Shown here one piece after another: positions 25,603-34,461 of a stretch of 40,358 nt of DNA (positions within the stretch are counted from its first letter, which is position 1; each line of letters begins with the position of its first letter). The notes under the pieces were generated by a model, which had not been told where the DNA came from, searched no databases, and worked only from the letters and a program-made list of their open reading frames with translations. The DNA comes from Ignavibacteria bacterium (GTDB lineage Bacteria > Bacteroidota > Ignavibacteria > Tepidaquicellales > Tepidaquicellaceae). Location of the stretch: positions 1 to 40,358 of the forward strand of contig JAEUSI010000001.1 of the NCBI GenBank assembly GCA_016788375.1, read 5' to 3'. The position numbers and the translations under genes were made by a program.

Positions 25603-26562
25603 ATGAAAGTCAGTGTCTGGATGTCAGCATACAATCACGGGAAGTATATTTCTCAGTGTTTAGACAGCGTACTGAATCAGAAAACAAATTTTGAATTTGA
25701 TATTGTACTCGGCGAGGACTGTTCAACGGATAACACACGGGAGATTGTAAAGAAGTACAGTGAAAATAATCCCGGCAAATTCAGGCTGTTCCTTCCGGAA
25801 AAGAACATAGGAATGATGGAAATGGATGTTGCAACAAGGAAGATGTGTACAGGCGAGTTTATAGCTTTGTTAAACGGCGATGATTACTGGACTGACGAAT
25901 ACAAGCTGCAGATACAGGCAGATTTCATGGAACAGAATCCGGATGCGGTAATGTGTTTTCATAAATCAGAAATAATAAACGAAAACACGGGATATAAATT
26001 TGATTCTTATTATCCGGGAACAGGCGATACGCTTCCTGCTGAATCACTGCTGCTTGGTTATAATCCTGTTATGACTCCGACAGTTATGATCAGAAATATC
26101 ATGGATGTACCTGATTATTATGCCGAACTGCCTTACGGTGACATGCCGTTATATCTGTTATTATCAGAAAAAGGAAAGATAAAGTATATTGACAGAAAAA
26201 TGAGTGTTTACAGAATACATTCAGAAGGTCAGTGGCAGGGTGAAAGCGTGTACAAGAATTTACTTAAAGATCTCAATTTTTACAGAATAATGAACGGGAA
26301 ACTTGGCTTTAAGTATGATAGACAGATCAGGAAAATTTTTTCACAGAGATATTTTGATCTGGTAATATCAGATATAAACAATGACAATTATAAACAGGCC
26401 AGAAGATTTTTCAAAAAATTAGTACTGGCAGATAGTGAATTTCTTTTTGAAAACAAGAGAGATATTGTGAGAATGTTTGAGATTTTATTTGAGACAGCAG
26501 ATAAAAGCAAACACAGAAATCTCCTGAGCAGGGAAGTTCAGTGGAAAATCAGTCAGCATTAA
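25603..26562 (+). CDS. Glycosyltransferase family 2
   Basis: The 319-residue GT-A enzyme has KVSVWMSAYNHGKYI at the N-terminus, LGEDCSTDNT for nucleotide binding (E38, D39), and LLNGDDYW with the metal-binding D93-D94. A C-terminal helical part of about 100 residues follows. The opening VWMSAYNHG and LGEDCS spelling is common in O-antigen GT2s that use an extra Cys. The sugar and linkage are unknown. It starts at ATG 25603 and lies 15 bases before the giant glycosyltransferase gene, so the two products probably act in one assembly line. Confidence 0.9.
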   Translation: MKVSVWMSAYNHGKYISQCLDSVLNQKTNFEFDIVLGEDCSTDNTREIVKKYSENNPGKFRLFLPEKNIGMMEMDVATRKMCTGEFIALLNGDDYWTDEYKLQIQADFMEQNPDAVMCFHKSEIINENTGYKFDSYYPGTGDTLPAESLLLGYNPVMTPTVMIRNIMDVPDYYAELPYGDMPLYLLLSEKGKIKYIDRKMSVYRIHSEGQWQGESVYKNLLKDLNFYRIMNGKLGFKYDRQIRKIFSQRYFDLVISDINNDNYKQARRFFKKLVLADSEFLFENKRDIVRMFEILFETADKSKHRNLLSREVQWKISQH

Positions 26563-26577
26563 AGCTTAAAATAAATT

Positions 26578-29500
26578 TTGGAAATAAAAAATTCGCAGAA
26601 TATTATCGAACCTGTAGCAGCCGGAATCAGGAGACCTCTATGGTCTGTTATGATTCCTGTTTACAATCCGGGCGAGTTTTTACTTGAGAGCATCCGGAGT
26701 GTACTGAAACAGTTTCCGGGTGAAGATAAAATGCAGATTGAAGTTGTAGATGACTGTTCACCAGATGTAAATGTTCAGGAGCTGTTATCAGAACTTAGTG
26801 ATGACAGAGTAGCGTATTACAGAAATCCCGTGAATCAAGGTCATTCATTTAATTTTACAGAATGCCTGAGAAGGGCAAAAGGCGAACTGATACATCTGCT
26901 TCATCAGGATGATATTGTTAATGAAGGATTTTATTCTGCATTTGAAAAAATATTTGAAAAATATAAGGATGCAGGCGCTGTGTACTGCAGGCAGTCATAC
27001 ATAGATGAGAACGGAAGCGTAATGTTTTATTCAGAACCTGATCTGACTGAGACGGGAATACTTGAAGATGCAGTAGTAAAGCTTGCCGAGAAGCAGAGAG
27101 TCCAGTATTGTGCAATGGCAGTGAGAAGACGAGTTTATGAAGATGTCGGAGGATTCATTGCCAAAAACATCGGCTGCGAAGACTGGGAAATGTGGGTAAG
27201 AATTGCTTCGAAATACAAGATTGTTTATGAACCAGAAGCACTTGCTTCATACAGAGTTCATAATCTTACATCAATGACACTGAGAGAAATGCGAACAGGA
27301 TTAGACATGAGAGACATGATGGAAGCTTCTGAAATTTTTGACAATTATGTTCCAAAAGATAAGCGCGAACAGGTAAAACTGTTCAGAAGAAAACATTACG
27401 GAAAATATTCGCTTGAAAATGCAAGAAGACTCTTTACTGAATTCAAAGATGAAGAAGGAGCTGCAGCACAGTTAACCGAAACGATCAGGCTTGATTCTGA
27501 GACAGTTTTTGAAAACTCTGATTTACTATCGGAATTCAGCATACCTGTTGACGGAACCGGAGTATCGGTAATAATCTGCACGGAAAATAACGAAGATGTA
27601 ATTGAACATACATTAAAGTGCCTGATTTATCAGAATGTCCCTGATTACATTCCGTGGGAAATAATTGTTTCAGACAATAATTCTTCCGACAGAACTCTTG
27701 AAACAGCAATAGATATTTTAAGCAAGTCACACTGCAAATTCACATACAGAATATTTGAAAACAAGGATAAAGATTTAAACAGCATAAGAAATAGAGCTGT
27801 AACAGACAGCCGTTACAATTTTATAGTATTCTGCGAGCCGGGAAATTTTCTGAATACAAATTTCATTCATAATGCATCAAAGAATATGATGAAAAATTCC
27901 GATGCCGGAGTTATCGGAGGTTATATTGAAGATGCAACCGAATCAGTAAAGCCGGAATGGTTCGGTGAATACATAAGCGATATATTTGAAACCGGTGAGC
28001 AGTACGAAAACAATTCAGACATAACATGGTCACGGGGATATGTATGGAGTTCCGGGATGGTGATAAGAAAAGAAGCTTTTATTTCATTAATCCAAAAACA
28101 CTTTGTACCTCTTTATGAAAGAGACAATAGATACGGATATTCTTTTTCTAAAGAATTATGCTTTGCGTTAAGATTAACAGGCTGGAGGATTTTTTACAGT
28201 GTTGATCTCAGATTAACAAAATTTATTTGCGGCGATAAATTACGGTCCGGATATTTAAAGCTTGTGCAGAGACATAACGGAGCTGAGTCAGTATACCTGT
28301 CGCCTTATACAGAAACTAAGTTAAAAAGAACAGATGATTTCAGTAAGCTGAAATTTAAATTAAATGTCAGGAGTGAATTCAGAAAATGTCTTCATGAATT
28401 AAGAAAAATAAATAACACAACTCAAAGTACTGAAAGTGAAAAAACTTTTCCGGACAGGAATCAACTGAAGGCAGATTACCTGACAGGAAAAACTGAGGCT
28501 ATTCTGAAAGACATTAAGTCTTACAACAGAAGGCTAAGATTTATAAAGAAATATTCCCGTAAGAAAGAAATTTCATTTTTCAGAACAACTTTTAATTCTG
28601 AATACTTCAGATTTCCACAATATAAAATTAAAAATGACAGACGCGGAGTATCAGTAATATTAGAATATAAAAATAAAACAGCTGACATATTTTACAGATG
28701 CTTAGGAAAAATAGCAGATCAGGTTTTACCGTCTGACTTCAAATGGGAAATTCTTATAATATCCGGAGACAACGACAAGGATTTTTTAAACGGCATTAAG
28801 AAAATTAAATCTTTGTACGGATGCGGGGCTGAATTCAGAACCATCAATGAAGTTAACAGCGGATTGCATCATATACTGAATACGGGAATAAAATACAGCC
28901 GTTATGACACGCTCATATTTCTTAACGATCTTAATTTCATAGAATCCGATTATGTAAGAATTGCATATAAGTCGGTCAGCAAAAACAAGCAGACGGAAAT
29001 AGTAACAGGTAATATTGAGTTTACAAGTGATGTAAAACCTCCGAAATGGTTTAAAGAATATAAACATCTTTATAAGAAAGGTAACATTTTTGAAAACGGC
29101 TTTTCCATTTCTGGAGATAATCATTCCACTGATTCCGATGGCTTTGTAATTAAAAAGCAGACATTGAAAGAGATTACAGACAGTAAGCCTGTTTTAAACG
29201 GAAAAGTTGAAAGCAATGGTGCGGGTGATTCTGAAATTGCCAATTCATTTTTAGAAAAACTTAATTCTCCGGGTTTCAAGATCAGATTAGAACCGAGATT
29301 AAAAATAAAGAAATTCATTACCGTAAGAAAGTTCAGCTGGGAATATCTCCGGGACTTAAATTTCAGATACGGAACAGAAAAGGCAAGAACAGAAATAGCG
29401 GGAAATCCTTCATCAGTTAACGGCAATGGAAATTCAACTAAATGGATTTACAGGGCAAACAGGACACTCGGAGAATTAAAGAAACATTCATTCAAAAAAA

Positions 29501-32500
29501 TATTTTCCGGAAAAGAAGAATATAATGGAGACACTGAAGTTCTTGAGATAGAAGAACTGAAAGGTAAATTCCGTGCGATATTAAAGAACAAAGACAAATT
29601 CATACAGATAAATTCAAACGGAAAATACAACGGATCTTCAAACGGTTCTCCCGAAAATTTCAGAAAAGGCGTATCAGTCGTAATCTGCTGTTATAACAGT
29701 TCAAAAGTAATCAGGCAGACACTTCTTCACATTATCAGACAGAAAGTAACGGATAAAGTTAACTGGGAAGTAATTATTGTGGATAATGCCTCAACTGACA
29801 ATACATCAGATATAGCAGATAGATTCTGGAAAGAGCACAACTGTTTAGCTGACTTTAAAATTGTAAAAGAACAGGAACCGGGATTGAGTGCCGCCCGTCA
29901 GAAAGGAATTGATGCATCGGGTTTTGAATACATAATATTCTGTGATGACGATAATCATCTTGAAGAAAACTTCATTGAAAGAGCATATGAAGTAATGTGT
30001 AATGACGATAAAATCGGAGTGCTGGGAGGACAAAGTATTGCAAAATTTGAGACACTTCCGAAATACTGGTTCAAAGACTGGGATAACAGTTTTGCAATCG
30101 GAAAACAGAATGATCAAACCGGTGACATTACATGGTCGAGGGGTTACGTCTGGGGAGCAGCAATGACGATCAGAAAAACCGCCTGGAAGAAACTTATTTC
30201 CGGGGGATTCAGATCAAAGCTTACAGACAGGAAAGGTAATCTTTTATCGGCGGGTGGAGATACAGAGATATGCTATGCTTTAAGAAATGAGGGTTGGAAA
30301 ATATATTATGATGACCGGCTGAAATTCATACATTTTATCACCGGAGAAAGATTAAAATGGGAATATCTGAGAAAATTATTCAGAGGATTCGGAGTTGCTT
30401 CAACCGGACTTGACGAATACCTGAAACAGATTCCTTTAAAAATCAGAAAGAGAAATCGAATCAAAGTTCCGCAATCTGCAAGAAAGGAACTGCACAGGGC
30501 TTTAAGAATTCTGAGAGAAACTAGATACAGTAAACTTCTGACTTTTAAGAGAAGAAGGGAAGGTGATACCGACATTCCGATGATTGAATATACTTCAGGA
30601 AGGATTGAATCAATTTTAAAGAATCAGCATACTTATAACCGCGGACTAAAACTTCTCAAGAGAACGGCATATAAAAATGATTTCAGATATTTAAAATCCG
30701 TTTTCAGAAAATACGGAAATAATTTTCCTAAATACAGAATTTCGGAGAAGTTTAACGGAGTTTCAGTGATTGTCTGTACATATAACGGAGCAGACAGATT
30801 AGCGGATACTATAAGACATATTGCCAGACAGAAAGTTGATCCCGGAATACTCTGGGAAGTTATTCTTGTTGACAATGCATCAACAGATAATTCAAAGGAA
30901 GCTGCCAGAGAGGAATGGAACAAGCATAAGTGCAGGGCAAAGCTCAGGATTGTGGATCAGCCGGTACCGGGAAAACAGCTTGCGCTTGAGAAAGGGTATG
31001 AAGAAGCAAAGTATGAATACTGGATTACATGTGATGATGACAACTGGCTGGAAGAGAATTTCGTGCAGCTCACATATGAGATAATGAGCAGTAATAAAAA
31101 TGTCGGAGCGCTCGGAGGACCGAATGAAGCTTTATGTGAACTTGAGCCGCCGGAATGGTTTAAATGGTTTCAGAAAGATTATGCTGCAGGACCGCAGGGA
31201 GATATTTATACAGGTAAAGTTTCGGAAGGCGATATAACCTGGAAACGGGGATTTGTATGGGGAGCCGGAATGGTGGTGAGAAAGTCTGCATGGGAAAAAC
31301 TCATTGCTGACGGTTTCAGAACTTCAATGAGCTGCAGAAAAGGAACGGAGCTTTCTTCCGGAGGAGATTCTGAAGCATGTTATGCACTCGTTCTTGCAGG
31401 CTGGCATGTCTGGTATGATACAAGATTAAAACTTAAGCACTGCATGCCGGCAGGCAGGCTTCACTGGGATTATCTGACCAGACTATTTTCCGGATTCGGA
31501 GTGGCAACAGTTGGGCTGGAATTGTATGAAAAAGCAATTAAACTCGGACATGCCGATAAAGATGAAAAAGAGATTTTAAAACAGAACTGGAATTATGAAA
31601 TTAAAAAAGCTATCCGGGAGCTGAGGAAATACGGACTTAAAAAAATTCTGTCTCTGAGATTTTCACAGGACGGAAAAACTGAAATTCCGATGCTTGAATT
31701 TTATATTGCAAAAGTAAAAGAGTTATGGAAAGTCAGGAAAGAATACGATAAGAAGTTCGAAGAAATCAGGAATGCTCCTTGGAAGAAAAGTTTTTCCGAG
31801 CTCAGGAATGAGCACAGGAAATTTCTGGAAAAGGAAAATGATTTCAGATACGGCTGGCCATGGACAAAGGAGAGCATTGGAACAGCAGTAGCAGAAGACA
31901 GTGAAGTTAAAGATTATCCGAAAATCAGCATTCTCACGCCTTCATTTAATTCCGAAAGTACTATTGAAAAAGCCATTCTCAGTGTCTTGAATCAACAGTA
32001 TCCCAATTTTGAACACATTATCTGTGACGGAGGTTCGAAAGACGGCACGGTTGAAATTTTAAAAAAATATCCTCATCTGAAGTGGGTTTCAGAGCCTGAC
32101 AAAGGACAGTCAGATGCAATGAATAAAGCATTTGACATGTCGACTGGTGAAATAATTTCATATCTGAACGCCGATGATTATTACTCGAGGGGAGCTTTTT
32201 TAAAAATTGCAAAAGAATTCAAAAAGAATCCGTCTGCAGAGATGGTAGTCGGCAATTTATTCTTTGAATTTGATAATCACACATTTACAAGAAATGCCGA
32301 GATTGATTACAAAAAAATAATGCTCCCGTTCAGATATATGTTTCCTATAAATCCGGTAAGCTATTTTTATAAAAGAAATGTGCAGACTGAAACAGGACCA
32401 TTCCCGCTGGATAATCATTTTACGATGGATTACTGGTTTTTACTAAAAGCATATCAGAATCACAGGCTTGCAAAGACAGAAGACTACCTTGGAACATTCT

Positions 32501-34386
32501 GCATGAACGGTTACAATAAAACTTCAAATGCAGACAACCGGAAAAATACACACATAAGAGTCCTTTATCACTGCTGGCATTATGACAAAAAAAATCTGCC
32601 TTATTATCTTTACAACTATTATAAGTTCTTCTATTACGATAAGAAGCCGTATAATCTGACTAATCTTTGGAACAAGGCGGGAAAGAATCTCGGCAGAATT
32701 TATTCGGTAATTACTTTAAGGAAAAACAAATATTATAACGAGAAGCTGTATCAGAGTGCAAGGAACAGTTTCTATTCCGGCAAAAAATTCCGGTCAGCTG
32801 TTACACTGCTTACATCTTATATGATTTACCCGAAAGCGGTGAAGCAGAAATCAAGATTCGGGCTGCTTTCTTATTCTGTTTTCGGCATCAAAAATACAGA
32901 GAAGCTGAAATGGTTTTACTTTTTCCTAACTACACCTCCGGGTCTGCCGCTGGCTAACAAACTTCATTACTTCGGGAATAAATTTAAAACCGAGAAAAAA
33001 TCTTTCTGGGGATCATTGCTGCTTTTTCTAACATACCTTATTTCGCCGAAATTTATTTTTAAAGAAAATTATTACAAAAAAGATCAGTCAAGTACCGGAT
33101 TTAAACTGAAATATATGAATCCTTTTTACTGGCTGAAAGCTTTTGTGAATTTTTTCCGTTACAGAAAATACAGAGATGTTTCGTACAATCTTTATCTGAA
33201 GTCAGCGGAGAAATTTTATTTTCACAAATATTTTAAGAGTGTTCTTTATATGTTGCTCTCATTCTTTGTGTATCCTTTTTCAGTTTTTAAAAGATCACGG
33301 TTAAATCAGTTTGCTTATTCCGCGCTGGGAGAGAAAAATACCGGCAGACTCAAAATTCTTTATCATTTATACAAGGATAATCCTGAATATACGCTTGCTC
33401 ACAAGCTTCATTATTACGGCAATGATTTCAAAATAAAGGGGAATTTATTCAAGGGAAACATGATTTTAATGCTGACATACATTATTTCTCCGAAATATAT
33501 TTTCAGACCTTCTTACATACCGAAACCGGAAAAAATAAGATTCCGGGATAAAAGTTTTGTTCAGAAACTGTCATATCTTAATCCTCTTTACTGGTTAGCA
33601 TCTGTTATTAATTTTTTCAGATATAAAAAATACAAAGAAATTTCTTACAATTATTACATAAAAGCCGGAGAGAAATATTATTTTCATAAAAACATACAGG
33701 CGGTATTGTATCTGCTGACATCATTTTTCATTTATCCTCTGTCAGTCGCAAAAAAGTCGAGGCTGAATTTATTTATGTATTCATTTTTCGGGAACAGGAT
33801 ATCGGATAAATTCATGTTTGCTTATCATCTTTACAAAGACAACCCTGAATATTCCTTTCCTCACAAACTGAATTATTACGGCAATGAACTAAGGAAAGAA
33901 GGAAGACATTTGAAAGGAAACTCTGTGCTTTTATTAACATATATTTTATCACCGAAATACATTTCAAAAAGAGAAAAGATAAAAAAAGCAAAAACAGTTT
34001 ACGTTTCAGAATCCATGATTCCGAAAATGGATATTCCTGAAAATTTAATCACCGGAAAAAATTTCAGGGAATTTTCAACAGTAAATACAGGCAGATTCCG
34101 GATTAATCACGGATTCAATTTTAAAAATCTGCCGGGAATAATAAAATACAGACTTGTACTTGTATATCACTATTTCAGATACAGAAAATTCAAGGCTAAA
34201 TCAAAAGAACTATATACCAGAGCGCAGGAAAGTTATCACAACAACAAAAGATTTGACACTGTTAAACTGCTTTTACCTTCTTTTCTTTTGTATCCTGTGT
34301 CAATAGTAAACAGAAATAAACTGAGCCTTATGTATAATTCTATTTTTGGAAATTCCCATACTGAAAAACCGGAGAATAAGAACTAA
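26578..34386 (+). CDS. Giant multi-module glycosyltransferase (six GT2-like domains plus four C-terminal repeats)
   Basis: A single intact frame encodes 2602 residues; typical GT2s have about 300. GT2-like domains start near residues 20, 328, 690, 1031, 1394 and 1780. Domain 1 keeps VVDDCS and HQDD (109-112). Domain 4 has CDDD (1122-1125) and GGDTE (1226-1230); domain 5 has CDDD (1485-1488) and GGDSE (1595-1599); domain 6 has LNADD (to 1867). Domain 2 has CEPG in place of CDDD, and domain 3 has SGDN and LNDL, so both look inactive. Residues 2048-2602 hold four Tyr/Phe/Lys-rich repeats. There is no signal peptide. The TTG start follows the previous gene by 15 bases; the next ATG falls inside domain 1. 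It could build several linkages of one glycan in sequence; the actual product is unknown. Confidence 0.9.
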   Translation: MEIKNSQNIIEPVAAGIRRPLWSVMIPVYNPGEFLLESIRSVLKQFPGEDKMQIEVVDDCSPDVNVQELLSELSDDRVAYYRNPVNQGHSFNFTECLRRAKGELIHLLHQDDIVNEGFYSAFEKIFEKYKDAGAVYCRQSYIDENGSVMFYSEPDLTETGILEDAVVKLAEKQRVQYCAMAVRRRVYEDVGGFIAKNIGCEDWEMWVRIASKYKIVYEPEALASYRVHNLTSMTLREMRTGLDMRDMMEASEIFDNYVPKDKREQVKLFRRKHYGKYSLENARRLFTEFKDEEGAAAQLTETIRLDSETVFENSDLLSEFSIPVDGTGVSVIICTENNEDVIEHTLKCLIYQNVPDYIPWEIIVSDNNSSDRTLETAIDILSKSHCKFTYRIFENKDKDLNSIRNRAVTDSRYNFIVFCEPGNFLNTNFIHNASKNMMKNSDAGVIGGYIEDATESVKPEWFGEYISDIFETGEQYENNSDITWSRGYVWSSGMVIRKEAFISLIQKHFVPLYERDNRYGYSFSKELCFALRLTGWRIFYSVDLRLTKFICGDKLRSGYLKLVQRHNGAESVYLSPYTETKLKRTDDFSKLKFKLNVRSEFRKCLHELRKINNTTQSTESEKTFPDRNQLKADYLTGKTEAILKDIKSYNRRLRFIKKYSRKKEISFFRTTFNSEYFRFPQYKIKNDRRGVSVILEYKNKTADIFYRCLGKIADQVLPSDFKWEILIISGDNDKDFLNGIKKIKSLYGCGAEFRTINEVNSGLHHILNTGIKYSRYDTLIFLNDLNFIESDYVRIAYKSVSKNKQTEIVTGNIEFTSDVKPPKWFKEYKHLYKKGNIFENGFSISGDNHSTDSDGFVIKKQTLKEITDSKPVLNGKVESNGAGDSEIANSFLEKLNSPGFKIRLEPRLKIKKFITVRKFSWEYLRDLNFRYGTEKARTEIAGNPSSVNGNGNSTKWIYRANRTLGELKKHSFKKIFSGKEEYNGDTEVLEIEELKGKFRAILKNKDKFIQINSNGKYNGSSNGSPENFRKGVSVVICCYNSSKVIRQTLLHIIRQKVTDKVNWEVIIVDNASTDNTSDIADRFWKEHNCLADFKIVKEQEPGLSAARQKGIDASGFEYIIFCDDDNHLEENFIERAYEVMCNDDKIGVLGGQSIAKFETLPKYWFKDWDNSFAIGKQNDQTGDITWSRGYVWGAAMTIRKTAWKKLISGGFRSKLTDRKGNLLSAGGDTEICYALRNEGWKIYYDDRLKFIHFITGERLKWEYLRKLFRGFGVASTGLDEYLKQIPLKIRKRNRIKVPQSARKELHRALRILRETRYSKLLTFKRRREGDTDIPMIEYTSGRIESILKNQHTYNRGLKLLKRTAYKNDFRYLKSVFRKYGNNFPKYRISEKFNGVSVIVCTYNGADRLADTIRHIARQKVDPGILWEVILVDNASTDNSKEAAREEWNKHKCRAKLRIVDQPVPGKQLALEKGYEEAKYEYWITCDDDNWLEENFVQLTYEIMSSNKNVGALGGPNEALCELEPPEWFKWFQKDYAAGPQGDIYTGKVSEGDITWKRGFVWGAGMVVRKSAWEKLIADGFRTSMSCRKGTELSSGGDSEACYALVLAGWHVWYDTRLKLKHCMPAGRLHWDYLTRLFSGFGVATVGLELYEKAIKLGHADKDEKEILKQNWNYEIKKAIRELRKYGLKKILSLRFSQDGKTEIPMLEFYIAKVKELWKVRKEYDKKFEEIRNAPWKKSFSELRNEHRKFLEKENDFRYGWPWTKESIGTAVAEDSEVKDYPKISILTPSFNSESTIEKAILSVLNQQYPNFEHIICDGGSKDGTVEILKKYPHLKWVSEPDKGQSDAMNKAFDMSTGEIISYLNADDYYSRGAFLKIAKEFKKNPSAEMVVGNLFFEFDNHTFTRNAEIDYKKIMLPFRYMFPINPVSYFYKRNVQTETGPFPLDNHFTMDYWFLLKAYQNHRLAKTEDYLGTFCMNGYNKTSNADNRKNTHIRVLYHCWHYDKKNLPYYLYNYYKFFYYDKKPYNLTNLWNKAGKNLGRIYSVITLRKNKYYNEKLYQSARNSFYSGKKFRSAVTLLTSYMIYPKAVKQKSRFGLLSYSVFGIKNTEKLKWFYFFLTTPPGLPLANKLHYFGNKFKTEKKSFWGSLLLFLTYLISPKFIFKENYYKKDQSSTGFKLKYMNPFYWLKAFVNFFRYRKYRDVSYNLYLKSAEKFYFHKYFKSVLYMLLSFFVYPFSVFKRSRLNQFAYSALGEKNTGRLKILYHLYKDNPEYTLAHKLHYYGNDFKIKGNLFKGNMILMLTYIISPKYIFRPSYIPKPEKIRFRDKSFVQKLSYLNPLYWLASVINFFRYKKYKEISYNYYIKAGEKYYFHKNIQAVLYLLTSFFIYPLSVAKKSRLNLFMYSFFGNRISDKFMFAYHLYKDNPEYSFPHKLNYYGNELRKEGRHLKGNSVLLLTYILSPKYISKREKIKKAKTVYVSESMIPKMDIPENLITGKNFREFSTVNTGRFRINHGFNFKNLPGIIKYRLVLVYHYFRYRKFKAKSKELYTRAQESYHNNKRFDTVKLLLPSFLLYPVSIVNRNKLSLMYNSIFGNSHTEKPENKN
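27559..28644 (+). repeat. GT2 module repeat 2 (degenerate) within the giant protein
   Basis: Residues 328-689 begin GVSVIICTENNED and keep VSDNNSSDRT, RGYVWSSGMVIRK and the linker after the GT fold. The CDDD metal motif is replaced by CEPG (419-422), and the GGDSE motif is replaced by SFSKE (ending E526). It aligns with modules 4 and 5 and with the separate gene at 34462. Confidence 0.75.
28645..29667 (+). repeat. GT2 module repeat 3 (most degenerate) within the giant protein
   Basis: Residues 690-1030 begin GVSVILEYKN. The nucleotide-binding VDNAS is replaced by ISGDN (728-732) and CDDD by LNDL (782-785), while GAGDSE (881-886) and PPKWFKEY are kept. A GT2-derived module with the sugar-nucleotide site altered is inferred. 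Confidence 0.7.
29668..30756 (+). repeat. GT2 module repeat 4 (intact motifs) within the giant protein
   Basis: Residues 1031-1393 have GVSVVICCYNSS, VDNASTDNT, EPGLSAARQKG, CDDDN, SRGYVWGAAMTIRK and GGDTE, followed by a basic helical linker (RALRILRETRYSKLL). All acidic motifs expected of a working GT2 are present. Confidence 0.8.
30757..31914 (+). repeat. GT2 module repeat 5 (intact motifs) within the giant protein
   Basis: Residues 1394-1779 have GVSVIVCTYNGADR, VDNASTDNS, CDDDNWLEENF, KRGFVWGAGMVVRK and GGDSE, then the same basic linker as module 4. It is close in sequence to module 4 and to the stand-alone gene at 34462-35472. Confidence 0.8.
32719..33060 (+). repeat. C-terminal aromatic repeat, copy 1
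   Basis: Residues 2048-2161 run from RKNKYYNEKLYQSA through LLTSYMIYP and KLHYFGN to FLTYLISPKFIF. It is the most divergent full copy. The first helices look TPR-like; no known domain is recognised. Confidence 0.7.
33163..33504 (+). repeat. C-terminal aromatic repeat, copy 2
   Basis: Residues 2196-2309 run from RKYRDVSYNLYLKSAEKFYF through SFFVYP, YHLYKDNPEY and KLHYYGN to LTYIISPKYIF. The stretch before it (NPFYWLKAFVNFFRY) is also repeated before copy 3, so the true unit is about 150 residues. Confidence 0.75.
33625..33963 (+). repeat. C-terminal aromatic repeat, copy 3
   Basis: Residues 2350-2462 run from KKYKEISYNYYIKAGEKYYF through SFFIYP, YHLYKDNPEY and KLNYYGN to LTYILSPKYI. It is clearly the closest relative of copy 2. 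Confidence 0.75.
34183..34383 (+). repeat. C-terminal aromatic repeat, copy 4 (half unit)
   Basis: Residues 2536-2602 run from RKFKAKSKELYTRAQESYH through LLPSFLLYPVSIV and YNSIFGN, then the protein ends with a charged tail. Only the first half of the unit is present, which suggests an unfinished or trimmed repeat. Confidence 0.65.
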
Positions 34387-34461
34387 AAATTTTTTTCAGC
34401 TAAGAATCCGGGATTCGTTCAAAAAAAAAGCATTTGATTTACGATTTGTAAAATCGAAAAA

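Noticed and set aside
32719-34383. Possibility that the tail repeats are membrane-spanning segments
   Set aside because: The hydrophobic runs are short and interspersed with Lys, Arg and Tyr every few residues, so they look like amphipathic helices rather than transmembrane ones.
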